Of a DNA stretch of 64,000 bases, positions 51,406-61,000 are shown piece by piece. A model generated the notes under the pieces. It was not told where the DNA came from, did no database searches, and saw only the letters and a program-made list of their open reading frames with translations. Every line of letters starts with the position of its first letter. The first letter of the stretch is position 1. The stretch is from Clostridium sp. chh4-2 (GTDB lineage: Bacteria > Bacillota > Clostridia > Lachnospirales > Lachnospiraceae): positions 186,001-250,000 of the forward strand of contig NZ_PKUU01000001.1 in the NCBI RefSeq assembly GCF_002899675.1, read 5' to 3'. The position numbers and the translations under genes were made by a program.

Positions 51406-52185
51406 TCATTTTTGCTCTGATAATGTGACAATAGTAAGCCATCCCAACCCATAAGAAACCATTTCAAGCTTCTGTGTTTCCTTGTCAAAAATGAGTTCTA
51501 TATCAATTGGATCGCTTGTATATACTCCGATTCCATCGCATACAATCCTTCCATCATACCCATCTTCGTAAGGGATTTTTTCTGCCTCCAAATACTCTAT
51601 CACCTCATCCTTAACCGCCTTTTTATTAAATCTCCCATCCAATACATAGATATTGTCCTCCAGCTTATCCAGAGTAATATCCAGTGACGTAATAAAGCAC
51701 TCTTTTACGCTTATTTTCTTATCTGCATAGGGATTAAACAAACTGCATGACATATAATACTCTCCGGACGGTGACGAAAAAAAGGCAGTAATGGAATGAT
51801 TCTCTGAGTCCACACCGGTTCTTTCATCAATCATAAACTTAGCTGCAGATTCTTTATCCATTCTTGAAGGCCATACACAATGAAGATCCGTATAGTCTGT
51901 AACGGTTTTATCCAGCATCTCAATGGTCATATCGCATACATTCAAGGTTTCATCCCCAATTTGAATATTGAATAAGTTCTGTCCTTTCCTAATCTCTTCC
52001 GGGACTTTCTCAAACTCAGTTAGTTTCTTTTTCTGCTTATGATTCTGTTTCACCGTTTCTTCCTGCTGTACCAGGTTCTGTTCTTCCTTTTTGGGACTAC
52101 AGGCCATCATTATGCTTAAAGAGATTAACAAACCTGATACATAGGCTAAAACTGCTGCTTTTCTAAAAATTTTTGTATTTTTCAA
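51406..52185 (-). CDS. Putative lipoprotein of unknown function
   Basis: 259 residues. The signal peptide ends in SIMMAC (Cys29), a plausible lipobox though MAC is less common than AGC. A Lys/Gln/Glu-rich spacer follows and then a beta-rich domain (INIQIGDETLNVCDMTIEML onward to YGLGWLTIVTL). No family recognised. It starts with TTG at 52185, nine bases after GGGGA. It is an accessory gene within the tsf-pyrH housekeeping interval. Confidence 0.6.
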   Translation of the reverse strand: MKNTKIFRKAAVLAYVSGLLISLSIMMACSPKKEEQNLVQQEETVKQNHKQKKKLTEFEKVPEEIRKGQNLFNIQIGDETLNVCDMTIEMLDKTVTDYTDLHCVWPSRMDKESAAKFMIDERTGVDSENHSITAFFSSPSGEYYMSCSLFNPYADKKISVKECFITSLDITLDKLEDNIYVLDGRFNKKAVKDEVIEYLEAEKIPYEDGYDGRIVCDGIGVYTSDPIDIELIFDKETQKLEMVSYGLGWLTIVTLSEQK

Positions 52186-52230
52186 CTCATTCTTCCCCTT
52201 TTATTCTATGTAAATAGAGTAACAATATAT

Positions 52231-52262
52231 AAAAACTCCAGGATAAATTAAATATCCTGGAG
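52231..52262 (-). terminator. Terminator after tsf
   Basis: CTCCAGGA (52236-52243) and TCCTGGAG (52255-52262) form an 8-bp stem followed by TTTTT on the minus strand (52235-52231), about 85 bases after the tsf stop. Confidence 0.8.
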
Positions 52263-52346
52263 CCAATTGTTTATTCCATATATTTATCATAATTTTCTGT
52301 CAGATATAAGGGACTACCCCCTCTCTCTGATAGAGGAAATTAATCA

Positions 52347-53282
52347 TTACTGACCCATCTGTTTAGCAACTTCTTCAGCAAAGTTCTCTTCCTTCTTCTC
52401 TAAACCTTCACCGGTTTCGAAACGAACGAATTTTTTAACTTTAATAGCTGCGCCGTTTGCTTTAGCAACTTCAGCTACATACTGAGCTACAGACTGTTTT
52501 CCGTCTTCTGCTTTTACATAAACCTGGTCTAACAGACAGATTTCCTTTAATTCTTTGTTGATACGTCCCATAACCATACCGCTGATGATCTTGTCATTCG
52601 CATCCGGTTTTTCGTTCTTAGCTGCTACAGTTAAGATTTCTTTCTCTTTTTCAATATAGTCAGCATCCACTTCTTCTCTGCTTGTATATAATGGTTTTAA
52701 AGCGGCTGCCTGCATAGCTACGTTCTTAGCCATCTCTTTGATCGCATCGTTAACTACAGTAGTTTCAACGTCTACTAAAACGCCGATCTTTCCGCCTGCA
52801 TGGATATAGGAAGCTACAAAACCATCATTCTCTTCTAATCTCTCAAATCTTCTGATGTTCATGTTCTCGCCGATGATGGAGATCTGGGAAGCCAGAGCTT
52901 CTTTTACTGTTAAAGTAGTATCTTTTGCCCATGCTTCTGCCATGAAATCGTCGATAGAAACGGATGAAGAGTTCAGTGCCTGAGCTGCTACATCTGCTGC
53001 ATATGTCTGGAATTTCTCATTCTTAGCAACAAAGTCTGTCTCTGCATTAACTTCTACAACAACTGCTTTTTTCTCATCAGCTGAAAGAGCGGTAACTACA
53101 ATACCTTCTGCTGCAATACGTCCAGCCTTTTTAGCTGCGCCTGCAAGTCCTTTTTCTCTTAAAAATTCAACTGCTTTATCCATATCACCTTCAGTAGCTG
53201 CAAGTGCTTTCTTACAATCCATCATACCTGCACCGGTCATTTCTCTTAATTCTTTTACCATTGCTGCTGTTACTGCTGCCAT
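52347..53282 (-). CDS. tsf: Elongation factor Ts
   Basis: 311 residues. Nucleotide exchange factor for EF-Tu. N-terminal UBA-like domain MVKELREMTGAGMMDCKKAL, then VVVEVNAETDFVAKNEKFQ, and KIGVLVDVET. ATG at 53282 has GGAGGG upstream; the open frame to 53324 adds a false leader. Co-transcribed with rpsB, with an attenuator-like hairpin between them. Confidence 0.96.
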   Translation of the reverse strand: MAAVTAAMVKELREMTGAGMMDCKKALAATEGDMDKAVEFLREKGLAGAAKKAGRIAAEGIVVTALSADEKKAVVVEVNAETDFVAKNEKFQTYAADVAAQALNSSSVSIDDFMAEAWAKDTTLTVKEALASQISIIGENMNIRRFERLEENDGFVASYIHAGGKIGVLVDVETTVVNDAIKEMAKNVAMQAAALKPLYTSREEVDADYIEKEKEILTVAAKNEKPDANDKIISGMVMGRINKELKEICLLDQVYVKAEDGKQSVAQYVAEVAKANGAAIKVKKFVRFETGEGLEKKEENFAEEVAKQMGQ

Positions 53283-53321
53283 CGTATTTCCCTCCGTTAT
53301 TCGTTTTAAGTTATCTTTAAA

Positions 53322-53361
53322 CACAAAAGTGCTTCAACCTGTTTATCACAGGCCGAAGCAC
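53322..53361 (-). terminator. Attenuator-like hairpin between rpsB and tsf
   Basis: GTGCTTC (53329-53335) and GAAGCAC (53355-53361) pair, with an inner CCTG/CAGG, and TTTTGTGTTT follows on the minus strand. It probably lowers tsf relative to rpsB expression. Confidence 0.6.
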
Positions 53362-53373
53362 CCTTCATTCCAA

Positions 53374-54117
53374 TTAAGCTTCTACAGTTTCTTCAGCATC
53401 TGCTTCAAAAGCTTCTTCAACATCTGCAACTGCTTCGCCCTGGTTTGCTTCGATTACTGCGTCTGCCATCTTAGCTACAATTAACTTAACGGCTCTGATT
53501 GCATCGTCGTTACCCGGGATTACATAATCTAATTCTTCTGGATCACAGTTTGTATCTGCAATACCGATCAGCGGAATACCTAATGTATGTGCTTCCTGAA
53601 TACAGATTCTTTCTTTCTTAGGATCTACTACGAAGATTGCATCTGGGATCTTCTTCATTTCCTTGATACCGCCAAGGTTTCTCTCAAGTTTTTCCCATTC
53701 TTTCTTTAATTCGATAACTTCCTTTTTAGGCAGTACATCGAATGTTCCGTCTTCAGCCATAGTCTCGATTGCTTTTAATCTTGCGATTCTGCTCTGGATT
53801 GTCTTGAAGTTTGTTAACATACCACCAAGCCATCTTTCGTTAACATAGAACATTCCGCAGCGCTCTGCTTCTGTTTTGATTGCATCCTGAGCCTGTTTTT
53901 TTGTTCCTACGAAAAGGATTGTACCGCCTTCAGCAGCGATATCAGAGATTGCATTGTATGCTTCGTCAACTTTACCTACAGATTTCTGTAAGTCGATGAT
54001 GTAGATACCGTTTCTCTCTGTGTAGATGTAAGGAGCCATCTTAGGGTTCCATCTTCTTGTCTGATGTCCGAAATGAACACCTGCTTCCAAAAGCTGTTTC
54101 ATTGAAATAACGCTCAT
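53374..54117 (-). CDS. rpsB: 30S ribosomal protein S2
   Basis: 247 residues. [22 protein letters not shown] at the start, [14 protein letters not shown], and [12 protein letters not shown] are diagnostic. The C-terminus has an extra acidic tail after residue 225. GGAGG lies before the ATG. Preceded by a strong promoter and an about 110-base leader. Confidence 0.97.
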   Translation of the reverse strand: MSVISMKQLLEAGVHFGHQTRRWNPKMAPYIYTERNGIYIIDLQKSVGKVDEAYNAISDIAAEGGTILFVGTKKQAQDAIKTEAERCGMFYVNERWLGGMLTNFKTIQSRIARLKAIETMAEDGTFDVLPKKEVIELKKEWEKLERNLGGIKEMKKIPDAIFVVDPKKERICIQEAHTLGIPLIGIADTNCDPEELDYVIPGNDDAIRAVKLIVAKMADAVIEANQGEAVADVEEAFEADAEETVEA

Positions 54118-54231
54118 GTTATTACCTCCATTTGGTTTTTTTACTTCCGCCTGCGTCTCATGCTTCTTCAGGGACCTGTTTCAGGCACCTCCTGAAAAAT
54201 CGACAGACGTGTTTTTTGTCAGCCTTATAAA

Positions 54232-54260
54232 TATAGCATAAGTCTATTTTCTATGCAAGC
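54232..54260 (-). promoter_or_regulatory. Promoter of rpsB-tsf
   Basis: TTGCAT (54260-54255) and TATATT (54237-54232) on the minus strand, 17 bp apart. The leader to the rpsB start is about 105 bases and contains a TTTCAGG/CCTGAAA hairpin near 54178-54196, a possible S2 autoregulation site. Confidence 0.6.
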
Positions 54261-54282
54261 ACTTTTCTTCATTTTGTCCAAA

Positions 54283-54315
54283 AAATTACAGCAACAGTCA
54301 AAATAACTGTTGCTG
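54283..54315 (-). terminator. Terminator after codY
   Basis: CAGCAACAGT (54289-54298) and ACTGTTGCTG (54306-54315) form a perfect 10-bp stem, followed on the minus strand by TAATTTTTT. Confidence 0.8.
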
Positions 54316-54333
54316 CAACTGTTTTAACCTCTT

Positions 54334-55119
54334 TTATCTGGCCAGCGTTTTTTCTTTCAGTTTATCCAGTTCATCAAAAATCACATCATTCAGAACCTTA
54401 ATATAGGTTCCCTTCATACCGGAAGAACGTGATTCTATAACTCCTGCGCTTTCAAACTTGCGGAGTGCATTAACAATAACAGATCTCGTAATTCCCACTC
54501 TGTCCGCAATCTTACTGGCAACCAGGATTCCCTCGTTACCGTCCAATTCCTCAAATATATGAGTGATGGCTTCCAATTCTGAAAATGACAAGGTGCTGAT
54601 CGCTGATTTTACAATCTGGATCTTTCTGCTCTCTTCCGCATTCTCTTCATTCACGGAACGCATCATCTCCAAGCCTACCACAGTTGTTCCATACTCACTC
54701 AGAATAATATCATCGATATCATACTGCGCATCTGCTTTATAGATAAATAAGGTTCCGAGACGTTCCCCAGCTATATCAATCGGTGTGATAATTGCCTGAT
54801 ACTTTTTAACATTTTCTTCTGCAAAACCTAATGTTGCAAGATTAACATTTTCTTTTGTTGAAAGAATGCTAAGCAGCCTTTCGTTCAGCATGCGGTCTAC
54901 ATAACCGCCAACCTGATCCTCAATCAATTCCTCAATCTCATCAACTCCGGGACTGATGCTTACTCCAAGCACTTTTCCCTTCTTGCTGATCACCAAAATA
55001 TTAGACTGTAAGATTTCCGTCAAAACATGACAGATATCATTGAAGACCACTTTGTGTGAATTATTGTTATGCAATAGCTTATTGATTTTTCTGGTTTTAT
55101 CCAACAATTGAACGCTCAC
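54334..55119 (-). CDS. codY: Global transcriptional regulator CodY
   Basis: 261 residues. N-terminal GAF-type domain (1-155) for branched-chain amino acids and a C-terminal winged helix with ASKIADRVGITRSVIVNALRKFESAGVIESRS, the near-invariant CodY DNA-binding helix. In the presence of isoleucine/leucine/valine, and GTP in some species, it represses nutrient-starvation genes. It starts with GTG at 55119, nine bases after GGAGG. Downstream of topA, with its own promoter. Confidence 0.97.
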   Translation of the reverse strand: MSVQLLDKTRKINKLLHNNNSHKVVFNDICHVLTEILQSNILVISKKGKVLGVSISPGVDEIEELIEDQVGGYVDRMLNERLLSILSTKENVNLATLGFAEENVKKYQAIITPIDIAGERLGTLFIYKADAQYDIDDIILSEYGTTVVGLEMMRSVNEENAEESRKIQIVKSAISTLSFSELEAITHIFEELDGNEGILVASKIADRVGITRSVIVNALRKFESAGVIESRSSGMKGTYIKVLNDVIFDELDKLKEKTLAR

Positions 55120-55179
55120 CTTCGAATACCTCCTTGTTTAATTTTAATATCGCCGAAAAAATACCCTTTTAATGGATAA

Positions 55180-55208
55180 ATTGTAACACGATTTTTTATT
55201 AATAACAA
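55180..55208 (-). promoter_or_regulatory. Promoter of codY
   Basis: TTGTTA (55208-55203) and TACAAT (55185-55180) on the minus strand, 17 bp apart, about 60 bases before the GTG start. Confidence 0.55.
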
Positions 55209-55247
55209 GAGTTTTTCGAAGTTTTATGAATTTTTTAATAATTATTT

Positions 55248-57326
55248 TTATTTCGCATTCATATTCACGCTATATCCGCACTGTTCGTTGGAACAAAGTA
55301 GTTTATTTCCTTTTTCTACCATATATTCTCCACATTCCGGACACTTTACCGTAGACGGTTTTTGCCAGGACATAAAATCACATTCCGGATTGTTTTCACA
55401 GCCAAAATACTTTCTGCCCTTTTTCGTCTTTTTAATTACGACTTCTTTTCCACATTTCGGACAAGGAATTCCCGTCTTCTCAAAATATGGTTTCGTATTT
55501 TTACAATCCGGAAATCCGGGGCAGGCCAGAAACTTTCCGTGCGGGCCATATTTGATCACCATGTTGCGCCCGCAGAGCTCGCAGATCTCATCAGATACTT
55601 CATCCGCAATCGTTACGGATTCCAACTCTTCCGCAGCTTTCTTAACCGCTTCGTCCAGATCCGGATAGAAATTGCGTACAACCGTTTTCCAGTTTGCAGA
55701 TCCGTCTCCCACCTTATCCAGCAGATATTCCAGGTTTGCAGTAAACTGAAGATCCACAATGCTGGGGAAGTTTTCCTTCATGATCCGGTTCACAACTTCT
55801 CCAAGCTCTGTTACGTAAAGATTTTTGTTTTCTTTCGCAACATAGCGTCTTGCAATAATTGTGGTAATTGTGGGTGCATAGGTACTTGGCCTTCCTATTC
55901 CCTGTTCTTCCAGCGCCTTTACAAGCGACGCTTCCGTATAATGGGACGGCGGCTGCGTGAAGTGTTGGCTGTGTTTTAACTCCTCCAGCTTCAGTACGGT
56001 TCCCTTTTCCAGTTTGCCAAGAATCAGATTGTTGTCTTCCTTATCCTCATCCTGAACATAGACGGACATGAATCCGTCAAATACGATCTTAGACGCAGCC
56101 AGGGTAAAGTAATATTCTCCTGCGCCAATTCTTACGGATGTGGTTTCATATATGGCAGGTTTCATTCTGCTGGCTGTGAAACGCTTCCAGATCAGCTGAT
56201 AAAGCCGGAACAGATCTCTCTGCAGGGACTCTTTCACAAGGACAGGAGTCAGGGCGATATCGGTCGGACGGATCGCCTCGTGAGCATCCTGAATCTTTCC
56301 GTTCTGTTTTGCCTCTTGTTCATTCAATTCCACATATTGTCCGCCATAGGTAGCGTCAATGTATTTTCTGGCTGCAATATCCGCTTCTTCTGCAATTCGG
56401 GTGGAGTCGGTTCTCAGATATGTGATCAGACCAACCGTTCCCTTTCCTGCGATATCCACACCCTCATATAACTGCTGCGCCAAACGCATGGTTTTCTGGG
56501 TAGAAAAATTCAGGACCTTCGATGCTTCCTGCTGTAAGGTACTGGTGGTAAAAGGAATCGGAGACTTCTTGATCCGCTCCCCCTTTTTCACTTCCTCCAC
56601 AATATAGCTGGCATTCTCAAGTCCGTCTAATATCTTCTGCAGTTCTTCCTTGTTGTGTATGGTCTGTTTGCCGTTTTTATCTCCATAAAATTTAGCATTT
56701 AAGGCTTTTTTATTGCCTTCCGGCTTTAAATCGGCTTCCAGATTCCAATATTCTTCCGGAATAAATGCATCGATCTCTTCTTCTCTGTCACAAATCATGC
56801 GAAGCGCTACGGACTGGACACGGCCGGCGCTTAATCCGCGCTTTACTTTTGCCCATAAAAGCGGGCTGATGCTGTAACCCACCATACGGTCCAGTATACG
56901 CCTTGTCTGCTGGGCATCCACCAGATCCATATCGATCTCCCTCGGAGACTTTAATGAGGTTTTCACTGCGTTTTTAGTAATTTCGTTAAAGCTGATGCGG
57001 TAGACTTTCTTGTCTTTCGCTTCATCCAGTTTAAGTGCTTTGACTAAATGCCAGGAAATCGCCTCCCCCTCCCGGTCAGGGTCAGTTGCGAGATAAATCG
57101 TATCCGCTTTTTTCACTTCTTTGCGAAGCTTTGCAAGAATATCCCCTTTTCCACGAATGGTAATATATTTGGGTTCATAATCATTTTCAACATCGATTCC
57201 GAGCTGGCTTTTTGGTAAATCCCTGACATGCCCGTTCGATGCGTCCACTTCATAATTCGTACCCAAAAATTTTTTAATTGTTTTTACCTTTGCCGGTGAT
57301 TCCACAATTACTAAACATTTGGCCAT
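55248..57326 (-). CDS. topA: DNA topoisomerase I
   Basis: 692 residues. Toprim domain CLVIVESPAKVKTIKKFLG with DPDREGEAISWH; catalytic Tyr in TYLRTDSTR; C-terminal zinc fingers with CELCGRN, CPKCGKE and CPECGEY cysteine sets. Removes negative supercoils. ATG at 57326 has AAGGAG eight bases upstream; a GTG three codons earlier is in frame. Confidence 0.96.
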   Translation of the reverse strand: MAKCLVIVESPAKVKTIKKFLGTNYEVDASNGHVRDLPKSQLGIDVENDYEPKYITIRGKGDILAKLRKEVKKADTIYLATDPDREGEAISWHLVKALKLDEAKDKKVYRISFNEITKNAVKTSLKSPREIDMDLVDAQQTRRILDRMVGYSISPLLWAKVKRGLSAGRVQSVALRMICDREEEIDAFIPEEYWNLEADLKPEGNKKALNAKFYGDKNGKQTIHNKEELQKILDGLENASYIVEEVKKGERIKKSPIPFTTSTLQQEASKVLNFSTQKTMRLAQQLYEGVDIAGKGTVGLITYLRTDSTRIAEEADIAARKYIDATYGGQYVELNEQEAKQNGKIQDAHEAIRPTDIALTPVLVKESLQRDLFRLYQLIWKRFTASRMKPAIYETTSVRIGAGEYYFTLAASKIVFDGFMSVYVQDEDKEDNNLILGKLEKGTVLKLEELKHSQHFTQPPSHYTEASLVKALEEQGIGRPSTYAPTITTIIARRYVAKENKNLYVTELGEVVNRIMKENFPSIVDLQFTANLEYLLDKVGDGSANWKTVVRNFYPDLDEAVKKAAEELESVTIADEVSDEICELCGRNMVIKYGPHGKFLACPGFPDCKNTKPYFEKTGIPCPKCGKEVVIKKTKKGRKYFGCENNPECDFMSWQKPSTVKCPECGEYMVEKGNKLLCSNEQCGYSVNMNAK

Positions 57327-57349
57327 TGCTGACACTCCTTATCTCTTCT

Positions 57350-58447
57350 CTATATCTTTTTTACATAATAATTGCTGGTTGTCTGCAGTATAAAACCGCC
57401 CAATTCCAGGCCAATCAGAATGCTCATGCACTCGCTTGGCGGCAACCCGCACGCTTTTACAATCTGTTCTAAAAATTTTGGTTGTAAATCCAAGCAACTA
57501 TACACCATTTTTTCTTTCTTTGCAAGTCCATTTACATTTTTTTCATGAAGTCTTAATATTTTTTCTTGCTTCAAACCAAAATATTCTATTAAATCAGACG
57601 GATTTGTCACCAAATTTGCTCCGTTTTTTATCAATTGATTACAACCTGCGCTGAGCGCATCGGCCGCCCGCCCAGGCAATGCAAATATTTCCTTTCCCTG
57701 TTCCAGCCCATAGTCCACAGTAATCAGGGAACCGCTCTTTTCCTTTGCTTCAATCACGAGTACTGCATCGGACAATCCGCTGATAATCCTGTTTCTCATG
57801 GGAAAATTTGCGGATTTGGGTTCCTCTCCCAAACGGAATTCCGATATGATCCCGCCGCTTTTTAGAATCTCTTCGTACAGGGCATAATTCTCTTTCGGGT
57901 AGCAGATATTAATTCCGCATCCCAACACCGCATAGGTATCCCTTCCTTCTTTTACAGCTCCCCACTGGGCCGCTCCGTCGATGCCGCGGGCCAAACCGCT
58001 GACAATCTGTATGCCGTGGCGGCTGAGAATTTTACCAAAATATTCCGCTTCCTGTTCCCCATAGCTGGTACAGTTTCTGGCTCCGATTACTGCAATGGAC
58101 GGGCGTTCCGTCTCCGGCAGCTTTCCTTTTACATAAATTCCCATAGGCTTTCCATAAATATGCATCAACCGCTTCGGATATTCAGAATCCCAAGGGGTAA
58201 GGAACCGTATTCCCATCTTCTCCAACGAATGATACTCTTTTTTGTAATGATCCCGTTTCCCTTTCATCATTTGAAAGCATTCTGCCTGGCGTTCATTGAG
58301 GAATTTATTGTCCACTAAACTTTTTTCTTCTATATTATATATGTCTTGAAAGCTTCCGCAGTAATCATAAAGCCTGTCAATCGTTACAGCCCCTAAACCC
58401 GGTACCTGGCACAGCCAATAAAGATACTCTTTCTCACATTCTTCCAT
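57350..58447 (-). CDS. dprA: DNA processing protein DprA
   Basis: 365 residues. Rossmann-like domain with SIAVIGARNCTSYG, SGLARGIDGAAQWGA and the typical FPMRNRIISGLSDAVLVIEA and GSLITVDYGLEQGKEIFALPG; C-terminal winged helix. Loads RecA on incoming single-stranded DNA during transformation. ATG at 58447 has GGGAGGG upstream and overlaps comM by 14 bases. 14 bases upstream of topA. Confidence 0.94.
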   Translation of the reverse strand: MEECEKEYLYWLCQVPGLGAVTIDRLYDYCGSFQDIYNIEEKSLVDNKFLNERQAECFQMMKGKRDHYKKEYHSLEKMGIRFLTPWDSEYPKRLMHIYGKPMGIYVKGKLPETERPSIAVIGARNCTSYGEQEAEYFGKILSRHGIQIVSGLARGIDGAAQWGAVKEGRDTYAVLGCGINICYPKENYALYEEILKSGGIISEFRLGEEPKSANFPMRNRIISGLSDAVLVIEAKEKSGSLITVDYGLEQGKEIFALPGRAADALSAGCNQLIKNGANLVTNPSDLIEYFGLKQEKILRLHEKNVNGLAKKEKMVYSCLDLQPKFLEQIVKACGLPPSECMSILIGLELGGFILQTTSNYYVKKI

Positions 58448-59987
58448 ATGCGTTCCCTCCCCAATACTTTTCATCCAAAGACCGGTATGCAATGGCCTCA
58501 CACAGATGTTCATGGCCTATGTTTTCTTCCCCTGACAGGTCCGCAATCGTCCTGGCTACTTTTAAAATCTTATTATATCCTCTGACGCTTAATTTCATGG
58601 TTTCAAAAATCTTCTTGATAAATGTTTCATCCTCCGGCATTAAAGCGCAGTATCTTTTAATCTGCTGGCCATTCATGCGGCTGTTAAAAAGCATTCCGCT
58701 TCCCGCAAGCCGTTTCTGCTGAATCACCTGAGCCTTTATCACCCGTTCTTTAATCCGGTCGGAACCCTCTTCCTTCTGTTCACCATTTAAGTCTTCAAAA
58801 CTTACAGGAGAGCTTTCTACACAGATGTCAATCCGATCCAGCAATGGTTTTGATATTTTTCCCAAATACCGCTTTATCTGCCATTCACTGCAGCTGCACC
58901 TGGATCGGTCCGGGAAGAATCCGCAAGGGCAGGGGTTCATGGCCGCGGCCAGTAAAAAATCAGCCGGAAATACATAAGAACCATGCAGCCTGGTCACTGT
59001 AATTTTATGTTCTTCCAACGGCTGCCGGAGCGCTTCTATGGTACTGCGCTTAAATTCAGGAAATTCATCCAAAAATAAAACGCCTTCTGAAGCCAAAGAC
59101 AATTCTCCCGGCCTGGGATATCTTCCTCCGCCGGTCAATGCCTGCTGGCTGATTGTGTGATGAGGCGTCCGGAACGGACGTTCTGATAAAAGTGGGGTTT
59201 CATGCGGGAGAAGTCCGCATATGCTGTAGACTTTAGAAATTTCCAGACGTTCCTCCGGGGTCAGATCCGGCATAATGGTGGGAATCCTCTGAGCGATCAT
59301 AGTTTTCCCTATCCCAGCCATGCCAATATAAAGAATGTTGTGTCTGCCTGCCACCGCAATCTCAGTCGCCCGTTTAAACAGCAGTTGGCCATGTACATCC
59401 GAAAAATCCGCCCGATTCCTCGTAACAGGAAATATCGGTTTAATCTTGGGCCCGGCGTTTCGTTTTTTCAATTCCGCCGGATTATTCAACAGCTCTGTTA
59501 CTTCCAGGATATGCGAAACGCCGATAACCTGTATTCCCTGAATCACGCTCCCTTCCATAACATTCTCTTCCGGCAGAAAACACCTGCTAAATCCCGCCTC
59601 TTTTGCTGCCGATACAATGGATAATATGCCTCTCACTGCCTTAATCTCTCCATCCAGGCCCAATTCCCCGATCAGCAGGGAATGTTTCAGCACTTCCGGT
59701 TCAAGCACCCCATAAGCGCCTAATACTGCCACCGCTATGGGCAGATCATAGGCTGTTCCTTCTTTTCGAATATCGGCCGGGGATAAATTTACCGTCACTT
59801 TCTTGGCCTGCAGACGAAAACCTGAATTTTTCAAAGCGGTTCTGACCCGGTCCTGAGCCTCTTTCACCTCTGATGCCAGATAACCGACCATGGAAAAACC
59901 CGGAAGCCCCTCGCTGACGTCGGCTTCAATTGAGACAATATAGCCCTCAAGGCCTAATATCCCCCCACTAAATGCTTTACTGAACAA
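58434..59987 (-). CDS. comM: YifB-family Mg chelatase-like AAA ATPase (ComM)
   Basis: About 517 residues. N-terminal Lon-like fold (LEGYIVSIEADVSEGLPGFSMVG), Walker A GMAGIGKTMIAQR, Walker B VLFLDEFPEF, and the four-Cys CPCGFFPDRSRCSCS insert. ComM is a branch-migration helicase in transformation. The start is a TTG at 59987, eight bases after GGAGG, giving normal length; the open frame to 60119 has no such site. Paired with dprA. Confidence 0.93.
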   Translation of the reverse strand: MFSKAFSGGILGLEGYIVSIEADVSEGLPGFSMVGYLASEVKEAQDRVRTALKNSGFRLQAKKVTVNLSPADIRKEGTAYDLPIAVAVLGAYGVLEPEVLKHSLLIGELGLDGEIKAVRGILSIVSAAKEAGFSRCFLPEENVMEGSVIQGIQVIGVSHILEVTELLNNPAELKKRNAGPKIKPIFPVTRNRADFSDVHGQLLFKRATEIAVAGRHNILYIGMAGIGKTMIAQRIPTIMPDLTPEERLEISKVYSICGLLPHETPLLSERPFRTPHHTISQQALTGGGRYPRPGELSLASEGVLFLDEFPEFKRSTIEALRQPLEEHKITVTRLHGSYVFPADFLLAAAMNPCPCGFFPDRSRCSCSEWQIKRYLGKISKPLLDRIDICVESSPVSFEDLNGEQKEEGSDRIKERVIKAQVIQQKRLAGSGMLFNSRMNGQQIKRYCALMPEDETFIKKIFETMKLSVRGYNKILKVARTIADLSGEENIGHEHLCEAIAYRSLDEKYWGGNAYGRM

Positions 59988-60080
59988 ACCAATTTCCTCC
60001 AATCTCAATTTATCGTAATTTTTACAATGGAAAACTTGTACAGAATTGTACGCGAAACTTGAATAAATAAGAATAAGTAC

Positions 60081-60109
60081 ACTATAACGGATTTTTCCGT
60101 AAAAGGCAA
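60081..60109 (-). promoter_or_regulatory. Promoter of comM-dprA
   Basis: TTGCCT (60109-60104) and TATAGT (60086-60081) on the minus strand, 17 bp apart. The spacer contains a dyad ACGGA-TTTT-TCCGT (60087-60100) that could be an operator. Confidence 0.5.
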
Positions 60110-60154
60110 GGGAAATCATACCGGAATATTCTCATCTTATATAGAAGGCAGCTC

Positions 60155-60203
60155 GGGCAAGTCTTTTTCCCTGTATGAAACATAAAAGGGATAACACTTG
60201 CCC
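60155..60203. other. Inverted repeat of unknown role upstream of comM
   Basis: GGGCAAGT (60155-60162) and ACTTGCCC (60196-60203) with an inner CCCT/AGGG pair. There is no T run on the minus strand, so it is not a typical terminator for the gene ending at 60244. Confidence 0.4.
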
Positions 60204-60243
60204 ATGCAACACATGGTAAGCCAAAAAAGCGGTTCATAACGCA

Positions 60244-60999
60244 TCATTTTCCCTGAAATTCAGTCATATAAGGGCGGTATCTGAGAGCCAGGTTCCCTCT
60301 CTGGCGTTTAGGATTCTCCCTTTCTTTTATCGAAATACTATCGTGAAATACTTTCCAAAGATCCTGATAGAGTGTTTCATCGGTCTGCTGGGACAGCCGT
60401 TCCTCCCAAAGTTCACCGGCCGTATGAACCATCATCCAGCCGCAGTCTTTTTTATGAACCGCGGCCTTATGCCGCAGTTCGTCATACAAGATCCAATTTT
60501 CACCGGAAAGACGGTCTGCAAAATACGGGGCAGTAAGCACCGTGGCATCATTTTTCGGCCCGATCTTACTGAAAAGGATTCCATCCTTCATCTGTGAAAA
60601 GCGCACAAATCCCGTTAAAAGGTGGGCTTCATGCTCCACATGACGGGTAATTGTAAAAATATCATAAACCTCCGGCATTGCAAGCATATCCGTAATTTTT
60701 CTTCCATGGTGGAATGCCTGTTTTAAAAAGCGGAACATCTTATCCGCCTTCTTGGGGTCAAAACTAAGAGAAGTCTTATAGACCAGTTCCCATACCTCTT
60801 CCGATATCTTCCGCCTTATGGAATCGGAAACTTTACCCGCTTTTTCTTCATCGGTGACCACTGGACGGTAGTCACAAAAAAATTCCAGATTGTACTCTCC
60901 GTCCAGAACAAGCCGGACTTCATTCTCATCCAGCCATGCATCATAAATTCCGCACAGAATATTCTCAAACGAGTCCTGACAAATATATATGTTCTTCAA
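60244..60999 (-). CDS. TIGR03915/DUF4130-family DNA metabolism protein
   Basis: 251 residues without signal or membrane helix. Family features: YICQDSFENILCGIYDAW start, SLSFDPKKADKMFRFLKQAFHHGRKITDML, HEAHLLTGFVRFSQM and ENPKRQRGNLALRYRPYMTEFQ end. The family is always adjacent to the radical SAM protein encoded upstream and is thought to act in DNA repair with uracil-DNA-glycosylase-like activity or partnership. The start is a TTG at 60999 whose ribosome-binding site lies in the upstream gene's last codons. Confidence 0.85.
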   Translation of the reverse strand: MKNIYICQDSFENILCGIYDAWLDENEVRLVLDGEYNLEFFCDYRPVVTDEEKAGKVSDSIRRKISEEVWELVYKTSLSFDPKKADKMFRFLKQAFHHGRKITDMLAMPEVYDIFTITRHVEHEAHLLTGFVRFSQMKDGILFSKIGPKNDATVLTAPYFADRLSGENWILYDELRHKAAVHKKDCGWMMVHTAGELWEERLSQQTDETLYQDLWKVFHDSISIKERENPKRQRGNLALRYRPYMTEFQGK

Positions 61000-61000
61000 A

